64,000 bases of DNA from Kineococcus aurantiacus (lineage in GTDB: Bacteria > Actinomycetota > Actinomycetes > Actinomycetales > Kineococcaceae): positions 1,798,001-1,862,000 of the forward strand of contig NZ_JACCBB010000001.1 of the NCBI RefSeq assembly GCF_013409345.1, in the 5' to 3' direction. The position numbers were made by a program, and so were the translations under genes. Under the pieces are notes generated by a model. It had not been told where the DNA came from. It ran no database searches and worked only from the letters and a program-made list of their open reading frames with translations. Of this stretch, positions 53,690 through 61,813 are shown piece by piece (within the stretch, counting starts at the first letter, position 1; each line of letters starts with the position of its first letter).

Positions 53690-53838
53690 GGGCGTACTGC
53701 TGCATCCTCACCCCTGGCGGGGTGACTTGGCAATTCCTTCGGGCGGTCAACAGGAGATTTCGTGCCGATCGGGGCCCGCCGCGGCGCACCCTGCACGGGA
53801 CCTGCACAGCGGACGCCTTGAAAAGCCCCCGTGACCGG
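53690..53838. other. Intergenic region between 6C RNA and the penicillin-binding protein gene
   Basis: It contains a perfect 7-bp hairpin (53708-53714 with 53719-53725), a leftward TTGACC (about 53742-53747) that might be a -35 box for the 6C RNA, and a TGACCGGTCA palindrome at 53828-53837 near the end of the next gene. No coding gene is supported. Confidence 0.4.
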
Positions 53839-55905
53839 TCAGCCGGTGGCCGCCGAACCCCCCGCGTACCCGCCCCCGGCGGCGATGCGCCGCAGGAAGT
53901 CCGCCGCGACCGGGGCCGCTACCGTCCCCCCGCTCACCCCGTCGGTGACGAAGACCGCGAAGGCCAGCCCGTCCTGGTAGCCGATCGTCCACGCGTGGGT
54001 GGCCGGGGGCTCGGCCTGGCCGTACTCGGCCGTGCCCGTCTTGGCGTGCACCGGCGCCCCCGGCACTCCCGCCAGCACGGTGGCCGTCCCGGCCGTGACG
54101 ACGTCGCGCATGAGCCCGTCCAGGGTGGCCAGGGCCGCCGGGTCGGCGGCGGTCGCCGGGGCCGACGGCACCGGCTGCGCGGGGTCGGAGACCACCGTGG
54201 GGCGGCGCAGCTGCCCCGCCGCGACCGAGGCCGCCGCGACGGCCATCGCCAGCGGCGACACGAGCGTGCGCCCCTGCCCGAAGCTCGCCGCCGCGAGGTC
54301 GACCGCCGACTCGGCCGCCGGGACGTCCCCGGCGAACGCGTCGACCCCCGTCGCCCAGTCCGCCCCCACGCCCAGCTCGGCGGCGGCCGTCGTGAGGTCG
54401 TCGTCGCCCAGCCGGGGGCTGAGGCTGGCGAAGGCCGTGTTGCACGAGCGCGCGAAGTCCGTGCGGAAGGGCACGGCCCCGAACGCCTCGTCCTCGAAGT
54501 TGCTGAACGACCTGCCCTCGACGGTGTACGTCGGGGTGCACGGGACGTCCTCCTCGACGTCCAGGCCGTCGCGCAGCAGCGCCAGGGTCGTCACGACCTT
54601 GAACGTCGACCCCGGGGGGAACCGCCCGGTCAGCGCCCGGTCGCCGCCGTCCACCGGGGAGTTCGACGCGGCGACGACGTCCCCGGTCGCGACGTCGACG
54701 GCCACCAGCGCGGCCGGTGACGGGCCGGCGGCCAGGGCGTCGTCGGCGGCGTTCTGCACGGCCGCGTCCAGGGTCGTCGTGACGGTGCGGCCCGGTTCGG
54801 CGGCGACCCGGAACAGTTCCACCGACGTCGCCGCCGGACCGCCCTGGGCCCGAACGACGACGCCCACCCGCCCGGCCAGGCGTTCGTCGAACGTCCGCTG
54901 CAGGCCCGACAGCCCCGCCAGGTCCCCCGCCGCGTAGCGGCCGCCGGAGGCCTGGACGACCTCCGCGGTCACCTCGCCCACCCCGCCCAGCAGCGCCCGC
55001 GCGAAACCCCGGGTGGGGGCCAGCGGCCGCGTGGACTCGGCGAAGACGGCGCCGGGGATGGGTTGCAGCACCGCTCGCTGGGCTTCGTAGTCGGTGCGCC
55101 GCAACGTGATGACGTTCACGAACGCGTCGGGTGAGGCCTGCTGCACGCGGGCGGCCAGGGCCACCGGGTCCACCCCCAGCGCCGCGCCCAGCGCGTCGGC
55201 CGTGGCCACCGCGTCGGTGGTCCGGGACGGCTGGACCCCCACCTGCACCACGGGCGTCGCGGTGACGACCGGGGAACCGTCGCGCCCCAGGACGTCGGCC
55301 CGCCCCGGCGTCTGCCGCTCGAGCGCGAGCGTCGCGCCGGAGCCGAGCGCCGGGTGCACCAGCGCCGGTTCCCACGCGGCCCGCCACGAACCGTCCTCCT
55401 GGCGCAGCAGCCGGGCCGTGGTGGTGTAGCCGAAGCGCGCACCCTGCGGGGCGCCGTGGTGCGCGGCGAGGTCGAAGACCACCTCGAGGGCGGCGCTCGC
55501 GGTCCCGCGCGCGGCCCCGGAGGTGTCGACGGAGACGACCCGGACCGCGGGCGGGGCGGCGGCCAGGCCCCCGGCCAGCCGGGCGTACTCGGCGGCCGGG
55601 TCGGCCGGCGGCCGGGCCGCGGAGGCACCCGGGGCGGCCGTGAAGCGGACCTCGCCCAGGCGCCCGGCCGACCACGCCGCCGCGAGGGCGCGGGCCGCGG
55701 CGGGGGCCCCGTCGGCCGGGTCCGGGCGCGAGGCCCACCACCACACCCCGCCCCCGACGCCGGCGGCCACGACCGCCGAGCTCGCCACGAGCGTCCGGCG
55801 GCGCAGGCGTCCTCGCAGGTCAGCGGGCTGTCCGGGGCCGTCCGCGGCGCCGGGTCCCTCGGGCGCGGGCGACGGGTTCGAGGGGTCGTCAGCGTTGTCG
55901 GTCAT
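53839..55905 (-). CDS. Class B penicillin-binding protein with MecA_N domain
   Basis: Cell-wall transpeptidase of 688 residues. A cytoplasmic Pro/Gly-rich tail precedes one membrane helix (about 40-60), an NTF2-like MecA_N domain (about 70-185), a dimerisation domain (about 190-350) and the transpeptidase domain with SxxK in PPGSTFKVVT, SCN in RSCNTAFASL and KTG in AKTGTAEYG. This is the layout of PBP2a-like and PbpA-like enzymes; low beta-lactam affinity is possible but not shown. The ATG at 55905 is chosen; GTG 55923 is also possible. It is transcribed away from tRNA-Ser. Confidence 0.91.
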   Translation of the reverse strand: MTDNADDPSNPSPAPEGPGAADGPGQPADLRGRLRRRTLVASSAVVAAGVGGGVWWWASRPDPADGAPAAARALAAAWSAGRLGEVRFTAAPGASAARPPADPAAEYARLAGGLAAAPPAVRVVSVDTSGAARGTASAALEVVFDLAAHHGAPQGARFGYTTTARLLRQEDGSWRAAWEPALVHPALGSGATLALERQTPGRADVLGRDGSPVVTATPVVQVGVQPSRTTDAVATADALGAALGVDPVALAARVQQASPDAFVNVITLRRTDYEAQRAVLQPIPGAVFAESTRPLAPTRGFARALLGGVGEVTAEVVQASGGRYAAGDLAGLSGLQRTFDERLAGRVGVVVRAQGGPAATSVELFRVAAEPGRTVTTTLDAAVQNAADDALAAGPSPAALVAVDVATGDVVAASNSPVDGGDRALTGRFPPGSTFKVVTTLALLRDGLDVEEDVPCTPTYTVEGRSFSNFEDEAFGAVPFRTDFARSCNTAFASLSPRLGDDDLTTAAAELGVGADWATGVDAFAGDVPAAESAVDLAAASFGQGRTLVSPLAMAVAAASVAAGQLRRPTVVSDPAQPVPSAPATAADPAALATLDGLMRDVVTAGTATVLAGVPGAPVHAKTGTAEYGQAEPPATHAWTIGYQDGLAFAVFVTDGVSGGTVAAPVAADFLRRIAAGGGYAGGSAATG

Positions 55906-55951
55906 CGACGGTGATGCTCGCACGTCACGGGCTGCTAGCCTGCAGTGCGTT

Positions 55952-56040
55952 GGAGGCGTCGCATAGTGGCCTAGTGCGCCCGCCTGCTAAGCGGGTTGGG
56001 GGTTAACACCCCCTCGCGGGTTCAAATCCCGCCGCCTCCG
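55952..56040 (+). tRNA. tRNA-Ser (anticodon GCU)
   Basis: An 89-base class II cloverleaf with acceptor GGAGGCG/CGCCTCC, anticodon loop CTGCTAA, a 20-base variable region and T-loop TTCAAAT. Reads AGC and AGU. CCA is not encoded. Confidence 0.97.
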
Positions 56041-56046
56041 CCGGAC

Positions 56047-56081
56047 GAGGGCCCCGGTCGCACACTGCGACCGGGGCCCTC
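56047..56081 (+). terminator. Terminator of tRNA-Ser(GCU)
   Basis: A perfect 16-bp stem (56047-56062 with 56066-56081) and 3-base loop starts six bases after the tRNA. Confidence 0.92.
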
Positions 56082-56198
56082 CCGTCGTCCGGGGCGGGTC
56101 CGGCCGGGGCACCAGAACCCTTGCGGGGCAACCGATTGGTGGCGACGGCCGAAGCCCGCTACAGTAGTCCTCGAACGGCGCGCCGCGGTGCGCCGGAC

Positions 56199-56271
56199 GC
56201 GCCCGTAGCTCAACGGATAGAGCATCTGACTACGGATCAGAAGGTTAGGGGTTCGAATCCCTTCGGGCGCA
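56199..56271 (+). tRNA. tRNA-Arg (anticodon ACG)
   Basis: A 73-base cloverleaf with acceptor GCGCCCG/CGGGCGC, anticodon loop CTACGGA and T-loop TTCGAAT. A34 is the substrate for the adenosine deaminase encoded at 60.2 kb, letting this tRNA read CGU, CGC and CGA. CCA is not encoded. Confidence 0.97.
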
Positions 56272-56279
56272 CACAGCAG

Positions 56280-56313
56280 GACGAAGGCCCCCGGTACGCC
56301 GGGGGCCTTCGTC
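56280..56313 (+). terminator. Terminator of tRNA-Arg
   Basis: A perfect 15-bp stem (56280-56294 with 56299-56313) and TACG tetraloop. Confidence 0.93.
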
Positions 56314-56636
56314 GTTCCAGGCCCCGCGCCCTGATGCCCCGGCGCTCCCGGCGCCCGCACTCCGCACCGCTCGTCGCACCGCGGGGCCCGTCCCCGCCCC
56401 CGGGCGCGGGGCCGGCCTCCGCGCCAGGCCCCGCGAGACGCTCCGCCGGCCCGGCGGGGAACCGGAGCCGCGACGGGTCGGTGACGGGACGGGGACCGGC
56501 TCGGGGCGACCGGGCCCGAGCGGGACGGGCCGGACGCGTCCACCGCCCCCGGCCCTCCTCTCCCGATCCCGACCCCCGGTCCCGCCCCCGACTCGCGATC
56601 ACAACGCCGGTCTCGACCCCCGGTGCCGACGCCCGC

Positions 56637-56938
56637 GAACCCCGGGCCGGTGAACCCGGCGACCGCGAACCCCCGAACCCGGTGAACTCCCGGCCGGTCC
56701 GGGGAACAGGTCCCGGCCGAACTGCGGAACCCCGCCGCGGTACCGCGGGAACTCCGGTCCAGAACGCCGCCGCACCCGCAGAACACCTTCTGGGCAGTTC
56801 CCGGGCAGTTCCGGTGACGGTTCCGGCGCCCGTTCCGCGAGGAGTTCCCGCGCGTCATACCCGGAGAACAGGTGAACCCGCCCGAGAATGCGCTCTTCAG
56901 TGCGCGAACTCCCGCGGAACTGTGGTTTCATTGGTTCA
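56637..56938. promoter_or_regulatory. Array of GAAC/GTTC motifs upstream of the Lsr2/H1-like gene
   Basis: The 657-bp gap 56314-56970 has no gene. Within its last 300 bp about 20 GAAC or GTTC tetramers occur, far more than GC content predicts. Five GTTCC units start at 56797, 56808, 56820, 56832 and 56844, spaced 11-12 bp. Three copies of GGTGAAC (reverse GTTCACC) are included. Direct repeats at helical spacing suggest cooperative binding of a response-regulator-like protein, as in PHO boxes; the true binder is unknown. Confidence 0.55.
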
Positions 56939-56970
56939 GCATTATCCAGCCACTTCCCCGGGAGCCCAGC

Positions 56971-57591
56971 ATGGCAAGTCACGACGTCGCACTGAAGGTG
57001 GCCACCGAACTGCCCGTCGGTGCCGTCGACCTCGAGATCCCCGTCAAGCGCAACGGTCGCAAGATCGGCACCTTCACGGTGAACGCGAACGGTGTCTCGT
57101 GGAACCCGGCGACCGCCAAGGCCGCCACCAACGTGACGTGGGAAGAGCTCCCCGCCGCGCTGGCCTCCGCCACCGCCACCGCCCCGGCTGCTGCCGCCCC
57201 GGCGAAGAAGGCCGCTCCGGCCAAGAAGGCCGCCCCGGCCAAGAAGACCACCGCGAAGAAGGCGGCCCCGGCTCCGGCCCCCGCCCCGGCCGCGGAGGAA
57301 ACCCCGGCTCCCGCCGAGACCCCGGCGCCCGAGGAGACCCCGGCCCCCGCCGCCGCCCCGGCCAAGAAGACCACCGCGAAGAGCACGGCGAAGACGGCCG
57401 CGAAGAAGACCGCGACGACCCCCGCCAAGACCACCGCGAAGAAGACGACGGCCAAGAAGTCCGCCGCCTCCCCCGCCGCCGCCGTGGACGCCCGCGCCGT
57501 GCGCGAGTGGGCCGCCGCCAACGGGGTCGCCGTCGCGCCGCGCGGCCCGATCTCCTCCTCCATCATCGACGCCTTCAAGGCCGCTCAGTGA
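56971..57591 (+). CDS. Nucleoid-associated protein: H1-like Lys/Ala linker with Lsr2-type C-terminus
   Basis: A 206-residue basic DNA-binding protein. Residues 1-65 form a small beta-rich domain (VKRNGRKIGTFTVNANGVSW). Residues about 70-170 are a low-complexity linker of AAPAKK and KKTTAKK repeats, broken by a short acidic Pro/Glu run. Residues about 172-206 match the C-terminal DNA-binding domain of Lsr2 (AVREWAAANGVAVAPRGPI), where the RGP loop enters the minor groove. The usual Lsr2 dimerisation domain is replaced. GGGAG precedes the ATG at 56971. A global structuring or silencing role is inferred. Confidence 0.8.
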   Translation: MASHDVALKVATELPVGAVDLEIPVKRNGRKIGTFTVNANGVSWNPATAKAATNVTWEELPAALASATATAPAAAAPAKKAAPAKKAAPAKKTTAKKAAPAPAPAPAAEETPAPAETPAPEETPAPAAAPAKKTTAKSTAKTAAKKTATTPAKTTAKKTTAKKSAASPAAAVDARAVREWAAANGVAVAPRGPISSSIIDAFKAAQ

Positions 57592-57609
57592 GCTGAGCAC
57601 CGCTCCCGC

Positions 57610-57647
57610 CGGAAGGGGCGTGGTCCGCACGGACCACGCCCCTTCCG
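57610..57647. terminator. Terminator between Lsr2/H1-like and PH-domain genes
   Basis: A perfect stem of about 17 bp (from CGGAAGGGGCGTGGTCC and its complement) with a 4-base loop lies between two convergent stops. A 15-bp direct repeat (57657-57671 and 57681-57695) follows it. Confidence 0.88.
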
Positions 57648-57710
57648 CGTGCCCGGGCCCTGCCGGCCCGTTCTGCTCCGGCCCTGCCGGCCCGTCCGGT
57701 CCTGCCCCGC

Positions 57711-58499
57711 TCAGCGCGAGCGCGGCGGCAGCGCGCGCCGCGCCAGCCGCCGGATCCGGGCCCCCACCCGCGAGGGCGCGTCGGCGGTCCCCACCTCGCC
57801 GAACAACTGCTCGCACAGGCGCACGTACACCTGGTCCGGCATCGGGAGCCGGTTCACGTCGCTGAGGGGCTGGGTCTGCCCGGCGGATTCCATGACCAGC
57901 TCGCCGTAGCCGAGGAACCGGCCGAGCAACGTGCGGTTGTAACTCATGTCGGTCACCTTCGACAACGGCATCATCGCCACCCGACGCTTCACCACGCCGT
58001 ACGTCAGCAACAGGCGCTTGTCGGTCGCGATGAACCAGTCCCCGCGCCACTGCAGCCACTTCCAGAAGGCGCGCGTGAGGAGCACGAGCCAGGCCAGGAA
58101 CAGCACGTTCGGCAGGTGGGGCACCTGGCCCGTCCGCTCGGCCAGGTACAGCACGAGCCCCAGCCCGGCGACGCAGCTGCCGACGGGTTCGGCGAGGACG
58201 ACGAGGTGCCGGCGCAGGCACACCAGGCGCTTCTCGCTGCCCAGGACGTACCGCCGCACGCTCGCCGGTGGGCGTTCCCACAGGGGGTCCTGGGCCGACC
58301 CGGGCACCACGGCCGCCAGGTCGTCCTCGGCGCCCAGCCCGGACAGGAGGTCCGGGTCGTCCACGTCCGCGTCCAGCGGCCCGTCCAGCGGCTCGCCCGG
58401 CTCGTCGTCCGGCACGCCGAGGGCGGGCTCGGGGTCGGGTTCGACGACCCGCCAGGTACCGTCCCGGCGCGATTTCCGCAGCCGGGTACCGGAGAACAT
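57711..58499 (-). CDS. Membrane protein with bacterial PH domain (DUF304-like)
   Basis: A 262-residue membrane protein. The N-terminal 90 residues are acidic and probably disordered. After SVRRYVLGSEKRLVCLRRHL come two membrane helices (about 118-137 and 145-165), then a PH-like domain beginning DWFIATDKRLLLTYGVVKRR and continuing VAMMPLSKVTDMSYNRTLLG. The C-terminus is Arg-rich. The role is unknown; such proteins may sit at the envelope. The ATG at 58499 lies 56 bp after a conserved small membrane protein gene, probably one transcript. Confidence 0.82.
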   Translation of the reverse strand: MFSGTRLRKSRRDGTWRVVEPDPEPALGVPDDEPGEPLDGPLDADVDDPDLLSGLGAEDDLAAVVPGSAQDPLWERPPASVRRYVLGSEKRLVCLRRHLVVLAEPVGSCVAGLGLVLYLAERTGQVPHLPNVLFLAWLVLLTRAFWKWLQWRGDWFIATDKRLLLTYGVVKRRVAMMPLSKVTDMSYNRTLLGRFLGYGELVMESAGQTQPLSDVNRLPMPDQVYVRLCEQLFGEVGTADAPSRVGARIRRLARRALPPRSR

Positions 58500-58555
58500 G
58501 ACGAGGTCCCGGCCCTCGTCCTCGGGGACCGGGTCCTCGGGGTGGGGCTCGCGGC

Positions 58556-58717
58556 TCAGCTCAGCAGCCCGTCGAAGAAGTCCTTCACGCTGTTCACGGC
58601 CGTGCTCAACCACTCGCCGACGGTGCGGACGAAGCTCGCCGCCTGCTCCGGTGAGCGGTACACCGCGTAGAGGGCGAAGACGACGACGACCCACCACAGA
58701 ACTCGGCGCCACTTCAC
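58556..58717 (-). CDS. Small membrane-anchored protein of 53 residues
   Basis: An intact small gene. The product has a basic start (MKWRR), a hydrophobic helix (VLWWVVVVFALYAVY) and an amphipathic tail containing SPEQAASFVRTVGEW and VKDFFDGLL. GGAGGAGGT upstream of the GTG at 58717 is an excellent ribosome site, which is the main evidence for it. Similar short proteins with one N-terminal helix and a KDFFD-like end occur in other actinobacteria by my recollection. It precedes the PH-domain gene. Function unknown. Confidence 0.75.
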   Translation of the reverse strand: MKWRRVLWWVVVVFALYAVYRSPEQAASFVRTVGEWLSTAVNSVKDFFDGLLS

Positions 58718-58825
58718 GGGCCGACCTCCTCCCCGGCGTTCCCCGAACGCCCGTTGCCCTCACGGCCTGTGCACGGAATTGCGCTGAACGGGGGTCATCC
58801 TGCCGGAAACCGCCCCTCAGCACGA

Positions 58826-58859
58826 AGCCCCGCGCCGCGGGTCACCGCGGGGCGGGGCT
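58826..58859 (-). terminator. Terminator of upp
   Basis: A 15-bp stem with one mismatch (58826-58840 with 58845-58859) and GTCA loop, 23 bp beyond the upp stop. Confidence 0.85.
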
Positions 58860-58882
58860 GGGGGGCCGTGCGCTGGACAGGC

Positions 58883-59518
58883 TCAGACGACGCCGTACAG
58901 GCGGTCGCCGGCGTCACCCAGGCCGGGGACGATGTAGCCGTTCTCGTCGAGGCGCTCGTCGACGGCGGCCGTCACGACCGTCACCTGCGCGTGCTCGTCG
59001 AAGGCCCGGCGGACGACCTCCAGGCCCTCGGGCGCGGCCAGCAGGCACAGCGCGGTGACGTCCCGGGCGCCGCGGTCGAGCAGGTACGTGATGGACGAGA
59101 CGAGCGTCCCGCCCGTGGCGAGCATGGGGTCCAGGACGAAGCAGTGCCGGCCGGTGAGGTCGTCGGGCAGCCGGTTGGCGTACGTCTTCGCCTGCAGGGT
59201 CTCCTCGTCGCGCAGCATCCCCAGGAAGCCGACCTCGGCGGTGGGCAGCAACCGCACCATGCCGTCGAGCATGCCCAGGCCGGCGCGCAGGATCGGGACG
59301 ACGATCGGTTTGGGGGAACGGATGCGCACCCCCGTCGTCGGCCCGACGGGCGTGGTGATCGGGTGCGGTTCGACCGCGACGTCGCGGGTGGCCTCGTAGG
59401 CGAGCAGCGTGACGAGTTCGTCGGCGAGGCGCCGGAACGTCGGGGAATCGGTCCCCCGGTCGCGCAGGGCGGTCAGTTTGTGGGCGACGAGCGGGTGGTC
59501 GATGACGGACAGGCGCAT
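58883..59518 (-). CDS. upp: Uracil phosphoribosyltransferase
   Basis: Salvages uracil to UMP with PRPP. The 211-residue protein has the family length, [14 protein letters not shown], the PRPP site [16 protein letters not shown] and the uracil-binding end [15 protein letters not shown]. The ATG at 59518 starts [15 protein letters not shown], the usual beginning; a weak CACACT box six bases upstream might allow leaderless expression. It diverges from the adenosine deaminase pair, as commonly found in actinobacteria. Confidence 0.95.
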   Translation of the reverse strand: MRLSVIDHPLVAHKLTALRDRGTDSPTFRRLADELVTLLAYEATRDVAVEPHPITTPVGPTTGVRIRSPKPIVVPILRAGLGMLDGMVRLLPTAEVGFLGMLRDEETLQAKTYANRLPDDLTGRHCFVLDPMLATGGTLVSSITYLLDRGARDVTALCLLAAPEGLEVVRRAFDEHAQVTVVTAAVDERLDENGYIVPGLGDAGDRLYGVV

Positions 59519-59608
59519 GGTTCCAGTGTGGGGGGTCCGGTGGGTGCGGCGGCACCCGCGCCGCCCCACGACCTGCCCCCCGCGCGCCGGACCTGACACG
59601 ATGGGCCC

Positions 59609-60160
59609 GTGGCGTACTTCACCGCAGTCCTGACCCCCGACGGTCCCGGCGAGGGCCGCACGTGGCAGACGATCGACGTGGACCTCGAGGCGGGTTCCCC
59701 CGACGAGCTCGGGGACGCCCTGCGCGGGGCCGTCGACGACGACTCCCCCGTCCTGGCGGTCCTGGAGCGCGAGGACGAGTGGTTCGCCCTCGTGCGCACC
59801 GACGGCTCCCTCGACGTGCGGGTGTTCGTCTCCGACGCGGTGGCCGCGGCCGACAGCGCCTACGCCCCGTTGTTCGCCGAACTGCCCACCGCGTCGGAGA
59901 ACCCGGGGAGCCCCCGGGACGACGACGGGGACGAGGGCGACGACACCGACGACGAGGACGACGAGGGGCAGGACGCGGCGCGTCCCGAGCCCGTGGTCGC
60001 CGAGGACGTCTGGGCCGGGGACCCCGAGCTGGTGGCCGACCTGGGGTGCCCCGCGGCGGTGCTGCTGCGGCTGTCGGGCTCGGGTGCCGACCCGTCCGCG
60101 GCGACGGTGGAGGTCGCCGAGCTCCTCGGGTTCGCCGACGTCCTGGAATCGCTGCGCTGA
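59609..60160 (+). CDS. tRNA adenosine deaminase-associated protein
   Basis: A 183-residue acidic protein named for its constant position before tadA in actinobacteria; its biochemical role is not known. The N-terminus [12 protein letters not shown] and the C-terminal [19 protein letters not shown] are conserved parts, separated by a long Asp/Glu-rich stretch (about 105-128) in which most residues are acidic. The GTG at 59609 has a CACGAT box seven to twelve bases upstream and may be leaderless. tadA starts 35 bp downstream. Confidence 0.86.
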   Translation: MAYFTAVLTPDGPGEGRTWQTIDVDLEAGSPDELGDALRGAVDDDSPVLAVLEREDEWFALVRTDGSLDVRVFVSDAVAAADSAYAPLFAELPTASENPGSPRDDDGDEGDDTDDEDDEGQDAARPEPVVAEDVWAGDPELVADLGCPAAVLLRLSGSGADPSAATVEVAELLGFADVLESLR

Positions 60161-60195
60161 GCGGGCTGGCCGTCCCGCCGCGCTGGTCGGCGTGG

Positions 60196-60630
60196 ATGAC
60201 GGCGGCGCTGGCGCAGGCCCGCGACTGCCTGGCCACCGGGGACGTGCCGGTGGGCGCGGTCGTCGTCGACGGGTCCGGGACGGTGCTGGGCGTGGGGCGC
60301 AACGAGCGCGAGGCCGCCCACGACCCCACCGCCCACGCGGAGGTCCTGGCGCTGCGGGCCGCGGCGGCGGCCCGCGGGCAGTGGCGGCTGAACGGCTGCA
60401 CGCTCGTCGTGACGCTGGAACCGTGCGTGATGTGCGCGGGGGCGACCGTCCTGTCCCGGGTGGACCGGCTGGTGTTCGGCGCCTGGGACGAGCGGTTCGG
60501 GGCGGCGGGCTCGCTGCGCGACGTGGTGCGCGACCCCCGGCTCAACCACGTCGTGGAGGTCGCCGGCGGCGTGCGCGAGGCCGAGTGCCGCGCCCTGCTG
60601 GACGACTTCTTCGCCGCCCGGCGCGCGTGA
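60196..60630 (+). CDS. tadA: tRNA(Arg) adenosine deaminase
   Basis: Deaminates A34 of tRNA-Arg(ACG) to inosine. The 144-residue zinc enzyme has the catalytic HAE in [11 protein letters not shown] and the two zinc cysteines in [10 protein letters not shown]. The ATG at 60196 begins [15 protein letters not shown]; a start slightly upstream in the run PPRWSAW is possible because homologues often include those residues. Its substrate tRNA-Arg(ACG) is encoded 4 kb away. tRNA-Ser(CGA) follows directly. Confidence 0.93.
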   Translation: MTAALAQARDCLATGDVPVGAVVVDGSGTVLGVGRNEREAAHDPTAHAEVLALRAAAAARGQWRLNGCTLVVTLEPCVMCAGATVLSRVDRLVFGAWDERFGAAGSLRDVVRDPRLNHVVEVAGGVREAECRALLDDFFAARRA

Positions 60631-60671
60631 ACGGAGCACCCGCCGCGGCGTGTAGGCTGGACGGGCACCAA

Positions 60672-60758
60672 GGTGATGTGTCCGAGCGGCCTAAGGAGCA
60701 CGCCTCGAAAGCGTGTGAGGGGGCAACTCCTCCGTGGGTTCAAATCCCACCGTCACCG
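60672..60758 (+). tRNA. tRNA-Ser (anticodon CGA)
   Basis: An 87-base class II cloverleaf with acceptor GGTGATG/CGTCACC (one wobble), anticodon loop CTCGAAA, an 18-base variable region and T-loop TTCAAAT. Reads UCG. CCA is not encoded. Confidence 0.97.
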
Positions 60759-60765
60759 CAGTGGC

Positions 60766-60801
60766 CGAAGGGCCCCGGAACTCGCGTTCCGGGGCCCTTC
60801 G
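60766..60801 (+). terminator. Terminator of tRNA-Ser(CGA)
   Basis: A perfect 16-bp stem (60766-60781 with 60786-60801) and 4-base loop. Confidence 0.92.
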
Positions 60802-60842
60802 TCGTGCGGGGCGGTCCACGTCCCGAGGGGCGCCCCGTGACC

Positions 60843-61451
60843 TCAGCAGGCGCCGGCCGGCGCGGCCGGGACGGGAGCCGCCAGGGCGTCCTCGGCCAGC
60901 AGCTGCTGGTACCCGTCGCCCAGGCTCACCGAGACCACGGCGGCCGCGGGGTCCTCGACGAGCTGCACGTCCGGGAAGCGGGCCCCCACCGTGGCGGCCT
61001 GCGCGAGCGCGGCCGGCGGGTACGTCACGACGGCCGTCGCCGGGCCCGTCGCCTGCGGCGCGTTGCCGACGTTCGCCACGACGAAACCGCGCGCCCGCAG
61101 CTCGGCGGAGACCGTACCGGCCAGCCCCCGGCGCGTCGTGCCGTTGAGCACGTCGACGGTCACCTCCGGCGGGCCCAGCAGCGCCGGGGCGGTCGCCGGG
61201 ACGCACGTCGGGGTCGCCGTCGCCGCCGTCGGCTCCCCGCCGGGGTGCCAGCGGTCGGTCCACACCAGGTACGCCCCGCCGCCCACCGCGAGCACCAGGA
61301 GCACCACGACGGCGAACGCGATGCGCTGGCGCAGCAGGCGGGCGCGCCGCTTGCCCGTCAGCCGCCGGTACGACTCCTCGTCGAGGTCGTCCGCGACGTC
61401 GGGCAGGACGTGCTCGTCCCCCGGTCCGTCCAGGTCCTGCTGTCCTGCCAC
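60843..61451 (-). CDS. Membrane-anchored LytR_C-domain protein
   Basis: A 202-residue protein with an acidic cytoplasmic N-terminus (ESYRRLTGKRRARLL), one membrane helix (about 47-68) and an exported LytR_C domain (VTVDVLNGTTRRGLAGTVSA, then VVTYPPAALAQA). This domain usually follows LytR-CpsA-Psr enzymes that attach polymers to peptidoglycan; here it stands alone without the LCP catalytic part, so a binding or scaffold role is likely. GAGGGGGAACG precedes the GTG at 61451. The gene upstream, 62 bp away, is its conserved neighbour. Confidence 0.87.
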   Translation of the reverse strand: MAGQQDLDGPGDEHVLPDVADDLDEESYRRLTGKRRARLLRQRIAFAVVVLLVLAVGGGAYLVWTDRWHPGGEPTAATATPTCVPATAPALLGPPEVTVDVLNGTTRRGLAGTVSAELRARGFVVANVGNAPQATGPATAVVTYPPAALAQAATVGARFPDVQLVEDPAAAVVSVSLGDGYQQLLAEDALAAPVPAAPAGAC

Positions 61452-61460
61452 CGTTCCCCC

Positions 61461-61487
61461 TCGATCCCCTCGATCCCCTCGATCCCC
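61461..61487 (+). repeat. Three exact 9-bp tandem repeats
   Basis: TCGATCCCC is repeated three times in the 62-bp gap upstream of the LytR_C gene, next to its ribosome site. Length changes could alter the leader. Confidence 0.9.
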
Positions 61488-61513
61488 CGACCCCCGCGCG
61501 GACGGCGCCGCCC

Positions 61514-61813
61514 TCAGTCGGGGAGCGTGAGCACGCGCGCGTGCAGCACCTGCCGCTGGTGCAGCGCGGCCCGCACCGCCCGGTGCAGGCCGTCCTCCAG
61601 GTACAGCCGGCCCCGCCAGGACACCACGTGCGCGAAGAGGTCGCCGAAGAACGTCGAGTCCTCCGCCAGCAGCGCGTCGAGGTCCAGGTTCCGCTTCGTC
61701 GTCGTCAGCTCGTCGAGCCGGACCTGCCGGGGCGGCACCTCGGACCACTGGCCGACCGTCTCGTACCCGTGGTCGGGGTACGGGCGTCCCTCACCCACGG
61801 CCTGGAAGATCAC
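61514..61813 (-). CDS. Conserved actinobacterial protein, database-labelled VapB-like
   Basis: A 99-residue protein. MIFQAVGEGRPYPDHG, RQVRLDELTTTKRNLDLD, LLAEDSTFFGDLFAHVV and YLEDGLHRAVRAALHQRQVL are strongly conserved next to LytR_C genes. Databases often call it a VapB-family antitoxin, but no PIN-domain toxin is adjacent and the sequence, with its YLEDGLHR-type segment, looks more like a ParB-related or nuclease-like fold. I would not accept the antitoxin label. TAGACT eight bases upstream of the GTG at 61813 suggests leaderless expression. Confidence 0.78.
   Translation of the reverse strand: MIFQAVGEGRPYPDHGYETVGQWSEVPPRQVRLDELTTTKRNLDLDALLAEDSTFFGDLFAHVVSWRGRLYLEDGLHRAVRAALHQRQVLHARVLTLPD

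Noticed and set aside
53690-53800. Short reverse-strand frame starting MQQYALWATRG as a leader peptide
   Set aside because: It runs straight through both 6C hairpins and lacks a clear ribosome site, so the structured RNA explains the conservation better.
61514-61813. VapBC toxin-antitoxin locus
   Set aside because: No PIN-domain toxin is adjacent, and the conserved neighbour is a LytR_C protein.
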